Shown here piece by piece: positions 44,712-54,049 of a stretch of DNA of 64,000 nucleotides. The notes beneath the pieces are model-generated. The model was not told where the DNA came from. It searched no databases and saw only the letters and a list, made by a program, of their open reading frames with translations. The stretch's first letter is position 1. The number at the start of each line of letters is the position of its first letter. The stretch spans positions 1-64,000 of the forward strand of contig NZ_JNXG01000009.1 in NCBI RefSeq assembly GCF_000717025.1, read 5' to 3'. Made by a program: the position numbers and the translations under genes. The DNA comes from Streptomyces atroolivaceus (GTDB taxonomy: Bacteria > Actinomycetota > Actinomycetes > Streptomycetales > Streptomycetaceae).

Positions 44712-45296
44712 GTGAGTGGAACATCTGCACGCCTGACACCCCCCGCCGACGCGGTGGAGCCGGTCCGTCATCCCGACGCCCCCGCGCCCGGAGAGCTCCT
44801 CGGTTCCCACTACGAACACTGTTTCGGCTGTGGTGGCGGGCAGCCGCACGGACTGCACCTCCAGGCGACCGCCGGGGAAGGCGTGAGCGTCACCGCCGAA
44901 TTCACCGTGAAGCCCGCCCATCAGGGCGCTCCGGGGCTGGCACACGGCGGGGTCCTGGCCACGGCGATGGACGAGACGCTCGGCGCGCTGAGCTGGATGC
45001 TGCGGGTCATCGCGGTGACCGGACGGCTGGAGACCGACTACGTCCTTCCGGTGCCGGTGGACACGGTGCTCTTCCTGGAGGCCGAGGTCACCGCCGTCCA
45101 CGGCCGGAAGATCTACTGCCGGGCGACGGGGAGGACCGGGGGGCCCGACGGACCCGTGGCGGTCCGGGCGGAAGCCCTCTTCATCGAGGTCAAGGTGGAC
45201 CACTTCATCGACAACGGACGGCCGGAGGAGATCCAGGCGGCCATGTCCGACCCGGACCAGGTCAGGCGCGCCCGCGCCTTCGAGGTGAACCCCTGA
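44712..45296 (+). CDS. PaaI-type hotdog thioesterase
   Basis: 194 residues. Seen: CFGCGGGQPHGLHL, then GLAHGGVLATAMDETLG, the HGG-containing hotdog motif, and VPVDTVLFLEAEVT. Reaction: hydrolysis of acyl-CoA thioesters, substrate unknown. GTG 44712. Its stop overlaps the dut start (TGATG), so translation is coupled. Confidence 0.85.
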   Translation: MSGTSARLTPPADAVEPVRHPDAPAPGELLGSHYEHCFGCGGGQPHGLHLQATAGEGVSVTAEFTVKPAHQGAPGLAHGGVLATAMDETLGALSWMLRVIAVTGRLETDYVLPVPVDTVLFLEAEVTAVHGRKIYCRATGRTGGPDGPVAVRAEALFIEVKVDHFIDNGRPEEIQAAMSDPDQVRRARAFEVNP

Positions 45297-45823
45297 TGCG
45301 ACACCCCGTCGACGTACTCATCCGCCGGGTCGACCCGGACGTGCCGATCCCCGGCTACGGACACCCGGGCGACGCGGGCGCCGATCTCGTCACCACCGAG
45401 GCCGCCGAACTCGCCCCTGGCGAACGGGCGGTGCTCCCCACCGGGGTGTCGATCGCGCTGCCCGACGGCTACGCCGCCTTCGTGCATCCCCGTTCGGGCC
45501 TCGCGGCCCGCTGCGGAGTGGCTCTCGTGAACGCCCCAGGGACGGTCGATGCCGGGTACCGTGGGGAGATCAAGGTCATCGTGGTCAATCTCGACCCACG
45601 GGAGACCGTGAGGTTCGAACGGTTCGACCGGATTGCCCAACTGGTCGTCCAGCAGGTCGAGAAGGTGCGCTTCCACGAGGTGACGGAGCTCCCCGGTTCG
45701 GCGCGGGCCGAGGGGGGCTTCGGATCCACCGGCGGCCACGCCGCCGTGGACGGCGTCACGGGCGGTAACACCCAGGGTGGGAACAGCTACGCTTCGGTCG
45801 TATCCGACCGGGAAGGACGTTGA
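45296..45823 (+). CDS. dut: dUTP diphosphatase
   Basis: 175 residues, trimeric dUTPase. Seen: the five motifs AGADLVT, PRSGLAARCGV, VDAGYRGEIKV, RIAQLVVQ and GGFGSTGGH. Reaction: dUTP to dUMP and pyrophosphate, limiting uracil in DNA. A ~15-residue tail follows motif V. Next is the DUF3710 gene, 1 base later. Confidence 0.95.
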   Translation: MRHPVDVLIRRVDPDVPIPGYGHPGDAGADLVTTEAAELAPGERAVLPTGVSIALPDGYAAFVHPRSGLAARCGVALVNAPGTVDAGYRGEIKVIVVNLDPRETVRFERFDRIAQLVVQQVEKVRFHEVTELPGSARAEGGFGSTGGHAAVDGVTGGNTQGGNSYASVVSDREGR

Positions 45824-45824
45824 C

Positions 45825-46595
45825 GTGTTCGGACGTCGCAAGAACAGTGGTTCCGCCAAGGACACGGCGGACGAAGCGCGCGAGGCCGAGCAGGTCGCCG
45901 ACGAGCTCGACGGCACCGGGGCCGAGAGCGGCTCGCGCCGCACCAACCTTCCGCCGGCCCCCCGCCCCGACGGGCCGTGGGACATCTCCGAGGTGACGCG
46001 GCCCGGCGAGGGCCGGGTGGACCTCGGCGGCATCTTCGTGCCCGGAGTCGAGGGCATGGAGCTCCGGGTGGAGGTCGCCGGCGACGCGATCGTCGCGGCC
46101 ACCGTCGTGGTGCGCGACAGCGCGGTCCAGCTGCAGGCCTTCGCAGCCCCCAAGAAGGAGGGCATCTGGGGCGAGGTGCGCGAGGAGATCGCCTCAGGCA
46201 TCACCCAGCAGGGCGGCGTCATCGACGAGGTCGAAGGCCCGCTGGGCTGGGAGCTGCGCGCCCAGGTCCCCGTACAGCTTCCGGACGGGAAGACCGGCGT
46301 GCAGCTGGTGCGTTTCGTGGGCGTCGACGGACCGCGCTGGTTCCTGCGCGGAGTGATCTCCGGCCAGGGAGCGGTGCAGCCGGAGGCCGCCGGGCTTCTG
46401 GAGACGGTCTTCCGGGACACCGTCGTCGTCCGCGGCGACGGCCCGATGGCCCCGCGTGACCCGATCGTCCTCAAGCTCCCCGACGACGCGCAGATGGTGC
46501 CCGAGGGCGTGCAGCAGGAGGACCAGGAGAGCTCGAAGTTCTCCGGCGGGATGGGACAGCTCCAGCGCGGACCCGAGATCACCGAGGTGCGCTGA
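45825..46595 (+). CDS. DUF3710 family protein
   Basis: 256 residues. Seen: a charged N-terminus (MFGRRKNSGSAKDTADE), then the conserved domain with GPWDISEVTRPGEGRVDLGG and WFLRGVISGQGA. Conserved downstream of dut in actinobacteria. GTG 45825 has GGGAAGGA upstream. Function unknown; a long hairpin closes the transcript at 46615-46658. Confidence 0.88.
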   Translation: MFGRRKNSGSAKDTADEAREAEQVADELDGTGAESGSRRTNLPPAPRPDGPWDISEVTRPGEGRVDLGGIFVPGVEGMELRVEVAGDAIVAATVVVRDSAVQLQAFAAPKKEGIWGEVREEIASGITQQGGVIDEVEGPLGWELRAQVPVQLPDGKTGVQLVRFVGVDGPRWFLRGVISGQGAVQPEAAGLLETVFRDTVVVRGDGPMAPRDPIVLKLPDDAQMVPEGVQQEDQESSKFSGGMGQLQRGPEITEVR

Positions 46596-46614
46596 CCGCG
46601 CCCTCGTCCGCCGA

Positions 46615-46658
46615 GGCCGGTGGGCCGCACCCCGGGGAGGGGGTGCGGCCCACCGGCC
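46615..46658. terminator. 19-bp perfect hairpin after DUF3710
   Basis: Arms 46615-46633 and 46640-46658 are exact complements, loop GGGGAG, followed by TTTCC. It ends the dut-DUF3710 transcript. Confidence 0.85.
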
Positions 46659-46747
46659 TTTCCATTGCCTCACCGGGTGCCTCATGCACATACTGACGGC
46701 TGCCTAAGGAGCGGGTACGCACGGTGGCGTACGCGCGGGGGAGAGCG

Positions 46748-47482
46748 ATGACACGGAGCACGGGCGGACGGACCGGAACGGCCCTGGCCGAGAGTCCGGC
46801 AGACGGCCCCATGGTGAGGGTCGAGGACCTGCACCGCTCGTACGGGTCCGGCGCGGCGGCGGTGCACGCCCTTCGGGGGGTCTCCTTCGAGATCCCGCGT
46901 GGAGAGCTCGTCGCCCTCAAGGGCCGCTCCGGTTCGGGCAAGACCACCCTGCTCAATCTCGTCGGAGGCCTCGACGCACCGGACAGCGGCCGGATCACCG
47001 TCGGCGGCACCGATCTCGCCGGACTCGGCGAGGACGGGCTGCTGGAACTGCGCAGGGACCGGATCGGGTTCATCTTCCAGTCGTTCGGTCTCCTCCCCAT
47101 CCTGACCGCGGCGGAGAACGTCGGTGTCCCCATGCGCCTGCGCAGGACCGACCCCCACGAGCGAGAGGAGCGGGTGGCGCTGCTGCTCTCCCTGGTGGGC
47201 CTCGGCGACCACGCCGAGCAGCGCCCCGGGGAGCTCTCCGGCGGCCAGCAGCAGCGTGTCGCCATCGCCCGCGCGCTCGCCAACCGTCCCGCCCTCCTGA
47301 TCGCCGACGAGCCCACCGGGCAGCTGGACGCGGAGACCGGACTCGCGGTCATGCAGTTGTTGAGGGCCGTCGTGCGCAGCGAGGGCGTCACCGTCCTCGT
47401 CGCCACCCACGACCCCCAGCTGCTCGGCTTCGCCGACCGGGTCCTCGAGCTCAGTGACGGGCACATCGCCGAGCACGCGTAG
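46748..47482 (+). CDS. ABC transporter ATP-binding protein without adjacent permease
   Basis: 244 residues. Seen: Walker A GRSGSGKTT, FIFQSFGLLP, signature LSGGQQQRVAIARAL, Walker B LLIADEPTGQLD and THD switch. It belongs to the LolD/MacB/FtsE-like group. ATG 46748 has GGGGGAG upstream; a GTG at 46724 is also in frame. No FtsX/MacB permease lies beside it in this window, so its partner is encoded elsewhere. Precedes kdpD. Confidence 0.88.
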   Translation: MTRSTGGRTGTALAESPADGPMVRVEDLHRSYGSGAAAVHALRGVSFEIPRGELVALKGRSGSGKTTLLNLVGGLDAPDSGRITVGGTDLAGLGEDGLLELRRDRIGFIFQSFGLLPILTAAENVGVPMRLRRTDPHEREERVALLLSLVGLGDHAEQRPGELSGGQQQRVAIARALANRPALLIADEPTGQLDAETGLAVMQLLRAVVRSEGVTVLVATHDPQLLGFADRVLELSDGHIAEHA

Positions 47483-47650
47483 CGGCGGGCGGACGCGGGG
47501 CCCCACGGCCGTGGACACCGGCCCCGCATCAGAATCCCGTCAATACGGACCCGGCGCCCGGCCCTGACCCCATATGCCGGAAATTCTCGGGGTAGCTTCG
47601 ACATCGGCTCCCGCGTCTGCGGCAGCCGGTACAGAGAAGACAATGGGGCC

Positions 47651-50194
47651 ATGGCACGCGGCAAGCTTCGGATCTACCTGGGTGCGGCACCCGGCGTCGG
47701 CAAGACGTACGCGATGCTGTCCGAGGCCCACCGCCGGGTGGAGCGTGGCACGGACTGCGTCGTCGCGTTCGTGGAGCACCACGACCGGCCGCGCACCGAG
47801 GTGCTGTTGCACGGCCTGGAGCAGATCCGGCTGCGCGACATCGAACACCGCTCGGCCGTCTTCGCGGAGATGGACGTCGACGCCGTCCTCGAGCGGGCGC
47901 CGGCCGTAGCCCTCGTCGACGAACTCGCCCACACCAATGTGCCCGGCTCCCGTAACGCCAAGCGCTGGCAGGACGTCGAGGAACTCCTCAAGGCCGGCAT
48001 CGACGTGGTGTCCACCGTCAACATCCAGCACCTGGAGTCCCTGGGCGACGTCGTGGAGTCCATAACCGGGGTGCGCCAGCAGGAGACCATCCCCGACGAG
48101 GTCGCCCGCCGTGCCGACCAGATCGAGCTCGTCGACATGTCGCCCCAGGCGCTGCGCCGCCGCATGGCCCACGGCAACATCTACCAGTCCGACAAGGTCG
48201 ACGCGGCCCTGTCCAACTACTTCCGCCCCGGGAACCTCACCGCCCTCCGCGAGCTGGCCCTCCTCTGGGTCGCCGACAGGGTCGACGAGTACCTCCAGCA
48301 GTACCGCGGCGAACACGACATCAGCGCCCCGTGGCAGGCCCGCGAGCGCATCGTCGTAGGGCTGACCGGCGGCCCCGAGGGCCGCACGCTCATCCGCCGC
48401 GCCTCACGGATGGCCGCCAAGGGCTCCGGCAGCGAGATCCTCGCCGTGTACATCGCCCGCAGCGACGGACTGACCTCCGCCTCACCCAAGGAGCTGGCGG
48501 TCCAGCGCACCCTCGTCGAGGATCTCGGGGGAACCTTCCACCACGTCATCGGCGACGACATACCCACCGCGCTCCTCGCGTTCGCCCGGGGCGTGAACGC
48601 CACCCAGATCGTCCTCGGCTCCAGCCGCCGCAAGGCCTGGCAGTACGTGTACGGCCCCGGGGTCGGCGCCACCGTGGCCCGCGAGTCCGGCCCCGACCTC
48701 GACGTGCACATCGTCACGCACGAAGAGGTCGCCAAGGGGCGCGGGCTGCCCATCGCGCGCGGAGCCCGGCTCAGCCGCACCCGGATCATCTCCGGCTGGG
48801 CGGCGGGGGTCGGCGGTCCGGCCCTCCTGACCCTCCTCCTGCACGGCCTGGAGAACGGGCCCGGACTCGCCAACGACGTCCTGCTCTTCCTCTTCATGAC
48901 CGTCACGGCGGCCCTGCTCGGAGGCCTGGCACCCGCCCTCGCCTCCGCTGCCGCCGGCTCGCTGCTCCTGAACTACTGGTTCACGCCGCCGACCCACACC
49001 CTGACCGTCCAGGATCCCGAGAACTTCGTCGCCATCGTGATCTTCTTCGCGGTGGCGGTCGCGGTCGCCTCGGTGGTCGACCTCGCGGCGAGACGCACCC
49101 ACCAGGCCGCACGGCTGCGCGCCGAGTCGGAGATCCTCTCCACCCTCGCCGGGAGCGTCCTGCGGGGCGAGACGGCGCTGGACGCCCTGCTGGAGCGGGT
49201 CCGTGAAACCTTCGGCATGGAATCCGTGGCGCTCCTGGAGAGGCAGAGTGAGGTCGAGCCCTGGACCTGCGCCGGGTCCGTCGGACCCGCGCCGGTGGCC
49301 CGGCCCGAAGACGCGGACGTGGACATGCCCGTCGGCGACCACATGGCGCTGGCACTCTCCGGCCGTGTGCTGCCCGCGGAGGACCGCCGGGTCCTCGGCG
49401 CCTTCGCCGCACAGGCCGTCGTCGTGCTCGACCGCCAGCGCCTGGTGGGTGAGGCGGAGGCGGCCAGGAGGCTGGCCGAGGGCAACCGGATCAGGACCGC
49501 GCTGCTCGCAGCCGTCAGCCACGACCTGCGTACCCCGCTGGCAGCCATCAAGGCCGCGGTGAGCTCCCTGCGCTCCGACGACGTCGCCTGGTCCGACGCG
49601 GACGAGGCGGAGCTCCTCGCGGCCATCGAGGACGGTGCCGACCGCCTGGACCACCTGGTCGGCAACCTGCTCGACATGTCGCGCCTGCAGACCGGCACGG
49701 TCACCCCGCTGATCCGCGAGCTCGACCTCGACGAGGTCGTCCCGATGGCACTCGGCGGCGTACCGGAAGGCAGCGTCGACCTGGACATCCCCGAGACCCT
49801 GCCCATGGTCGCCGTCGACCCGGGACTGCTCGAGCGGGCCGTCGCCAACATCGTCGAGAACGCCGTCAAGTACAGCCCCGGCAGGGAACGCGTCACCGTC
49901 GCCGCCAGCGCCCTGGGCGAACGCGTCGAGCTCCGAGTGGCCGACCGGGGACGTGGAGTCCCCGACGAGGCCAAGGAACGCATATTCGAGCCGTTCCAGC
50001 GGTACGGCGACGCCCCGCGCGGCGCCGGAGTCGGCCTCGGCCTCGCCGTCGCCCGCGGCTTCGTGGAGTCCATGGGCGGCACGCTGGACGCCGAGGACAC
50101 CCCCGGCGGCGGCCTCACCATGGTCCTCACGCTCACGGCCGCCCCGGGCCAGGTACGGGCCGGCCCCGTACCGCCCGCGCACATCGCCTCATGA
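47651..50194 (+). CDS. kdpD: Sensor histidine kinase KdpD
   Basis: 847 residues. Seen: N-terminal KdpD domain with Walker-type GAAPGVGKT and ALVDELAHTN, a universal-stress-like domain (about 235-360), four clustered membrane spans (about 385-480), a GAF-like part, and the kinase with AAVSHDLRTPL (His 624) and GVGLGLAVARG. Known: senses potassium limitation or osmotic stress and phosphorylates KdpE. No kdpFABC pump genes are in this window. The ATG at 47651 lies after a short A/G-rich leader. kdpE follows after 55 bases. Confidence 0.93.
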   Translation: MARGKLRIYLGAAPGVGKTYAMLSEAHRRVERGTDCVVAFVEHHDRPRTEVLLHGLEQIRLRDIEHRSAVFAEMDVDAVLERAPAVALVDELAHTNVPGSRNAKRWQDVEELLKAGIDVVSTVNIQHLESLGDVVESITGVRQQETIPDEVARRADQIELVDMSPQALRRRMAHGNIYQSDKVDAALSNYFRPGNLTALRELALLWVADRVDEYLQQYRGEHDISAPWQARERIVVGLTGGPEGRTLIRRASRMAAKGSGSEILAVYIARSDGLTSASPKELAVQRTLVEDLGGTFHHVIGDDIPTALLAFARGVNATQIVLGSSRRKAWQYVYGPGVGATVARESGPDLDVHIVTHEEVAKGRGLPIARGARLSRTRIISGWAAGVGGPALLTLLLHGLENGPGLANDVLLFLFMTVTAALLGGLAPALASAAAGSLLLNYWFTPPTHTLTVQDPENFVAIVIFFAVAVAVASVVDLAARRTHQAARLRAESEILSTLAGSVLRGETALDALLERVRETFGMESVALLERQSEVEPWTCAGSVGPAPVARPEDADVDMPVGDHMALALSGRVLPAEDRRVLGAFAAQAVVVLDRQRLVGEAEAARRLAEGNRIRTALLAAVSHDLRTPLAAIKAAVSSLRSDDVAWSDADEAELLAAIEDGADRLDHLVGNLLDMSRLQTGTVTPLIRELDLDEVVPMALGGVPEGSVDLDIPETLPMVAVDPGLLERAVANIVENAVKYSPGRERVTVAASALGERVELRVADRGRGVPDEAKERIFEPFQRYGDAPRGAGVGLGLAVARGFVESMGGTLDAEDTPGGGLTMVLTLTAAPGQVRAGPVPPAHIAS

Positions 50195-50249
50195 GATCCA
50201 AGGGGCCCACTCCCGCCCCGAACACGTACTCCGGAAAGGCAGGTCCGCG

Positions 50250-50957
50250 ATGACCCGGGTGCTCGTGGTCGACGACGAGCCGCAGATCGTGCGCGCCCTC
50301 GTGATCAACCTGAAGGCGCGCAGGTACGAGGTGGACGCGGCGCCCGACGGGGCGACCGCCCTGCAGCTCGCGGCGGCGCGTCACCCCGACGTCGTCGTCC
50401 TCGACCTCGGGCTCCCCGACATGGACGGTGTCGAGGTGATCAGGGGCCTGCGCGGATGGACACGCGTGCCGATCCTCGTGCTCTCCGCCCGCCACACCTC
50501 CGACGAGAAGGTCGAGGCCCTGGACGCCGGGGCCGACGACTACGTCACCAAGCCGTTCGGCATGGACGAGCTGCTGGCCCGGCTGCGCGCCGCCGTGCGG
50601 CGGGCGGAACCGGTCGGTCAGGACGGCGGGGACGACCTGGTGATCGTCGAGACCGAGGGGTTCACCGTCGACCTGGCGGCGAAGAAGGTGCACCGTGAGG
50701 GCCGCGACGTGCGGCTCACTCCCACCGAGTGGCACCTGCTCGAGGTCCTCGTCCGCAACGCCGGGCGGCTCGTCAGCCAGAAGCAGCTGCTCCAGGAGGT
50801 CTGGGGGCCCTCGTACGGCACCGAGACCAACTATCTGCGGGTCTACATGGCGCAGCTGCGCCGCAAGCTGGAGACGGACCCGTCGCACCCCAGGCACTTC
50901 GTGACCGAGCCGGGCATGGGCTATCGCTTCGAGCGGGGACGACCCGTCCCCGAGTGA
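50250..50957 (+). CDS. kdpE: Response regulator KdpE
   Basis: 235 residues, OmpR family. Seen: VVDDEPQIVRAL, phospho-acceptor Asp 52 (VVLDLGLPDMDGV), VTKPFGMDELLARLRAA, and a winged helix with GRDVRLTPTEWHLLEVL. ATG 50250 has GGAAAGGC upstream. Partner of KdpD. Its targets may be the kdp pump elsewhere or the potassium genes downstream. Confidence 0.92.
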   Translation: MTRVLVVDDEPQIVRALVINLKARRYEVDAAPDGATALQLAAARHPDVVVLDLGLPDMDGVEVIRGLRGWTRVPILVLSARHTSDEKVEALDAGADDYVTKPFGMDELLARLRAAVRRAEPVGQDGGDDLVIVETEGFTVDLAAKKVHREGRDVRLTPTEWHLLEVLVRNAGRLVSQKQLLQEVWGPSYGTETNYLRVYMAQLRRKLETDPSHPRHFVTEPGMGYRFERGRPVPE

Positions 50958-51027
50958 CCGGCCTCACTCGTTCGGGTGAGGTCCGTGCGGGCCAGCCCCT
51001 ACCACAGGAGACCGGTACCCTTCGGGT

Positions 51028-51444
51028 ATGAGCGCTGTTCCCCGAACCGAGAAGTCAGGCAGGGCGGAAAGGCCGTCCGGCCGCTTCCGCCGCATGCTCG
51101 ACCGGCTGTCCAGCTCCCAGGAGGACCTCGAGTCCGAGGAGCTGCAGGAGGACACGCACGCTTCGGGATGCACGCGCATCTCCGAGTGCTCGGACCGACA
51201 GATCGTCAAGGTCACTGGTACCTTGCGGACCGTCACCCTGCGTCCGCGGGCCGGAGTGCCCGCCCTGGAGGCGGAACTCTTCGACGGCACCGCGCCGCTC
51301 GACGTGGTCTGGCTGGGCCGGCGTTCCATCGTCGGCATCGAGCCGGGCCGCAAGCTCATCGCGTCGGGCCGCGTGGCCATGAGCCACGGGCGCCGGGTGC
51401 TGTTCAACCCCAAATACGAACTCCGACCGCTCGGCAAGGAGTAG
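51028..51444 (+). CDS. OB-fold nucleic-acid-binding protein
   Basis: 138 residues. Seen: a disordered Arg/Ser-rich start, then an OB-fold barrel with IVKVTGTLRTVTLRP and LIASGRVAMSHGRRVLFNP. Conserved next to the DUF3159 gene in actinobacteria. Function unknown; the next gene starts 3 bases after its stop. Confidence 0.82.
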   Translation: MSAVPRTEKSGRAERPSGRFRRMLDRLSSSQEDLESEELQEDTHASGCTRISECSDRQIVKVTGTLRTVTLRPRAGVPALEAELFDGTAPLDVVWLGRRSIVGIEPGRKLIASGRVAMSHGRRVLFNPKYELRPLGKE

Positions 51445-51447
51445 CCG

Positions 51448-52218
51448 GTGACGTCTCTCGACAAGCCGACGTCCGACACGGACCAGCCCCACCGCACCGA
51501 CCAGCAGGACGCCGACGCGAAGGCGGTCACGGAAGCCGCGCTCTTCGAGGCCTTCGGCGGCGTGCGCGGCATGGTGGAGACAGTCCTGCCCGGGCTTCTC
51601 TTCGTCACGATCTTCACCATCAACCAGGACCTGACGGCCTCGGCCATCGCCGCACTGGCCGTGTCCGTGGCCCTCGTCGTCGTACGGCTCGTCCGCAAGG
51701 ACACCGTCAAGCACGCATTCAGCGGCGTCTTCGGCGTGGCCTTCGGTGTGGTCTTCGCGAAGATGACGGGCGAGGCCAAGGACTTCTACCTCCCGGGCAT
51801 GATCTACACCCTCGGGCTCGCCCTCGCGTACCTCGTCACGACGCTCGCGGGTGTGCCGTTGATCGGGCTGATCCTCGGCCCGGTCTTCAAGGAGAACCTC
51901 TCCTGGCGGACCAGGAACCCCGGCCGGAAGAAGGCGTACGCCAAGGCCAGTTACGCCTGGGGGCTGATCCTGCTCGCCAAGTGCGCGATCCTCTTCCCGC
52001 TGTACTGGTGGGCCGACACCACACAGCTCGGCTGGGTGCTGGTCTCCCTCAAGATCCCGCCGTTCCTGCTCGCGGTGTATCTGACGTGGGTCTTCCTCGC
52101 CAAGGCGCCGCCGCCCATCGACGTCTTCGCCGAGATGGAGGCGGAGGAGCAGGCTGAGAAGGCCCGCAAGGCGGAGCAGGGAGCCAGGGCCGCGGAAGCC
52201 CGCAACCACGACCTCTGA
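51448..52218 (+). CDS. DUF3159 family membrane protein
   Basis: 256 residues. Seen: EAALFEAFGGVRGMVETVLPG near the start and at least five hydrophobic spans, the DUF3159 layout. GTG 51448 directly follows the OB-fold gene. It is followed by a 22-bp perfect hairpin. Function unknown; its place in front of the RCK genes suggests an envelope role but does not prove one. Confidence 0.85.
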   Translation: MTSLDKPTSDTDQPHRTDQQDADAKAVTEAALFEAFGGVRGMVETVLPGLLFVTIFTINQDLTASAIAALAVSVALVVVRLVRKDTVKHAFSGVFGVAFGVVFAKMTGEAKDFYLPGMIYTLGLALAYLVTTLAGVPLIGLILGPVFKENLSWRTRNPGRKKAYAKASYAWGLILLAKCAILFPLYWWADTTQLGWVLVSLKIPPFLLAVYLTWVFLAKAPPPIDVFAEMEAEEQAEKARKAEQGARAAEARNHDL

Positions 52219-52232
52219 GGGCACGGGTAGGC

Positions 52233-52279
52233 GTACGCGAGGGCCCCGGACCGGTCACCGGTCCGGGGCCCTCGCGTAC
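52233..52279. terminator. 22-bp perfect hairpin between DUF3159 and trkA
   Basis: Arms 52233-52254 and 52258-52279 are exact complements with a TCA centre, between convergent genes. Confidence 0.88.
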
Positions 52280-52289
52280 GTACGCCTGT

Positions 52290-52967
52290 TCAGTCCTCGG
52301 CGGTCTCCCGGCGGACCGACAGCAGGTCCTCCAACTGCTCCTCGCGCGCCTGGGCGGCCACGAACAGCAGCTCGTCACCGGCCTCCAGGGTCTCCTCGGG
52401 GCTCGGCGTCAGCACACGCGTGCCCCGGATGATCGTGACGAGCGAGGTGTCCTCGGGCCACGCCACATCGCTCACCCGGATGCCGGCCAGCGCCGACTCC
52501 GGGGGCAGCGTCAGCTCGACCAGGTTGGCGTCGCCGTGGCTGAAGCGCAGCAGCCGGACCAGATCGCCGACGCTCACCGCCTCCTCGACCAGGGCGGACA
52601 TCAGACGCGGCGTGGAGACCGCGACGTCGACCCCCCAGGACTCGTTGAACAGCCACTCGTTCTTCGGGTTGTTCACCCGGGCGACGACCCTGGGCACGCC
52701 GTACTCGGTCTTCGCGAGCAGCGAGACGACCAGATTGACCTTGTCGTCACCCGTCGCGGCGATCACGACGTTGCACCGCTGGAGCGCCGCCTCGTCGAGT
52801 GACGTGATCTCGCAGGCGTCCGCGAGCAGCCACTCGGCCATCGGGACCCGCTCCACCGAGATGGCGGTGGGCGCCTTGTCGATCAGCAGCACCTCGTGCC
52901 CGTTCTCCAGGAGCTCGGCCGCGATGGAACGGCCCACCGCGCCGGCCCCGGCAATCGCGACGCGCAT
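52290..52967 (-). CDS. trkA: TrkA-type potassium uptake regulator (RCK), second copy
   Basis: 225 residues. Seen: nucleotide-binding GAGAVGRSIAAELL and the acidic end of strand 2 (LLIDKAP), then an RCK_C-like domain (LAGIRVSDVAWPED). Known: RCK proteins gate potassium channels or transporters by binding NAD(H), ATP or c-di-AMP. Its start overlaps the stop of the paralogue at 52967 by one base (TGATG). No TrkH membrane partner is in view; the KimA-like permease is the only nearby candidate carrier. Confidence 0.88.
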   Translation of the reverse strand: MRVAIAGAGAVGRSIAAELLENGHEVLLIDKAPTAISVERVPMAEWLLADACEITSLDEAALQRCNVVIAATGDDKVNLVVSLLAKTEYGVPRVVARVNNPKNEWLFNESWGVDVAVSTPRLMSALVEEAVSVGDLVRLLRFSHGDANLVELTLPPESALAGIRVSDVAWPEDTSLVTIIRGTRVLTPSPEETLEAGDELLFVAAQAREEQLEDLLSVRRETAED

Positions 52968-53635
52968 CAGTGACCGCCCTCCTCGGGACCTTCGGCAAAG
53001 GCCTCCTCGACCTTCGCGATCTCGTCCGTACGCATCATCACGTGGACCAGGTCGCCCTCCTGTAGAACCGTCTGCGACGTGGGCAGTATGGCCTCACCCA
53101 ACCGGGTGAGGAAGGCGACGCGGACGCCCGTCTGCTCCTGCAGTGTGCTGATCTTGTGCCCGATCCAGGACGGCGTGGTGTGGACCTCGGCGAGCTGCAC
53201 ACCGCCGCTCGGGTCGCGCCACAGCGGCTCCGCGCCCGACGGCAGCAGCCGCCGGAGCATCTGGTCCGCCGTCCAGCGGACCGTGGCGACCGTGGGGATG
53301 CCCAGACGCTGGTAGACCTCGGCACGCCGCGGGTCGTAGATGCGCGCCGCGACGTTCTCGATGCCGAACATCTCGCGAGCGACCCGGGCGGCGATGATGT
53401 TGGAGTTGTCGCCGCTGCTGACGGCGGCGAAGGCGCCGGCCTCCTCGATCCCCGCCTCGCGCAGGGTGTCCTGGTCGAAGCCCACCCCGCTGACCCGCCT
53501 GCCGCCGAATCCGGAACCGAGGCGTCGGAACGCCGTGGGGTCCTGATCGATCACGGCGACCGTGTGCCCCTGCTGCTCCAGGGTCTGTGCGAGAGCGGCT
53601 CCGACGCGCCCGCAGCCCATGATGACGATGTGCAC
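52967..53635 (-). CDS. trkA: TrkA-type potassium uptake regulator (RCK), first copy
   Basis: 222 residues. Seen: IVIMGCGRVGAALAQTLEQ and VIDQDPTAFRRLG, then an RCK_C domain around ISTLQEQTGVRVAFLTRLGEA. A tandem paralogue of the next gene; such pairs usually form hetero- or homo-octameric gating rings. ATG 53635, divergent from the KimA-like gene. Together the three genes look like one potassium-transport unit. Confidence 0.88.
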   Translation of the reverse strand: MHIVIMGCGRVGAALAQTLEQQGHTVAVIDQDPTAFRRLGSGFGGRRVSGVGFDQDTLREAGIEEAGAFAAVSSGDNSNIIAARVAREMFGIENVAARIYDPRRAEVYQRLGIPTVATVRWTADQMLRRLLPSGAEPLWRDPSGGVQLAEVHTTPSWIGHKISTLQEQTGVRVAFLTRLGEAILPTSQTVLQEGDLVHVMMRTDEIAKVEEAFAEGPEEGGH

Positions 53636-54046
53636 CTCGCGCCTACCCCGCCGTCCTGGTCGTCCGGATGACCTGCGAAAACACCCTGCTCACACTTCTC
53701 TCTCAGCTTGCGGCGCGAACAACGGGGCAACCACCTTCGGCGTTGCCCGTGGATGAGCTTATGCGGCGGCGCCCGCACCGCCTCATCCGAGTGTGCGTAC
53801 CCCACCGGCCGATGAGCAAAAGAGGGAGCGGCCCGCAGGCGGACGGCGACCCGCCACCGGACGGCCGGAGGCGTCCCGAAGGGGCCGGCGAGGAAGCGGC
53901 AGAGGACCCCGGGCCGTCGCACCGCAAGGATTTCGTTAAGGATTCCATGGACTTTTCCGGTGAGGGCGGGTAATTATGAAGGTTTTCCGGGCGCCGAGGG
54001 GGTGGTGCTTCGGCGGCGTGTCCCGGCAGCGCTTACGATCCTCACC
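53636..54046. other. Divergent region between trkA pair and KimA-like gene
   Basis: About 410 bases. A hairpin (53722-53750, arms around GGGCAAC and GTTGCCC) stands out. No other credible gene; the frame at 53668-53973 has no support. I did not find an obvious ydaO-type riboswitch. Confidence 0.5.
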
Positions 54047-54049
54047 GTG
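54034..54049 (+). promoter_or_regulatory. -10-like TACGAT placed for a leaderless start
   Basis: TACGAT (54034-54039) lies 7 bases before the GTG at 54047, and there is no ribosome site. A transcript starting at the expected distance would begin at or next to the start codon. Confidence 0.45.

Noticed and set aside
53636..54046. A c-di-AMP (ydaO-type) riboswitch in front of the KimA-like gene
   Set aside because: I could not find the expected conserved pieces, and the promoter seems to sit right at the start codon.
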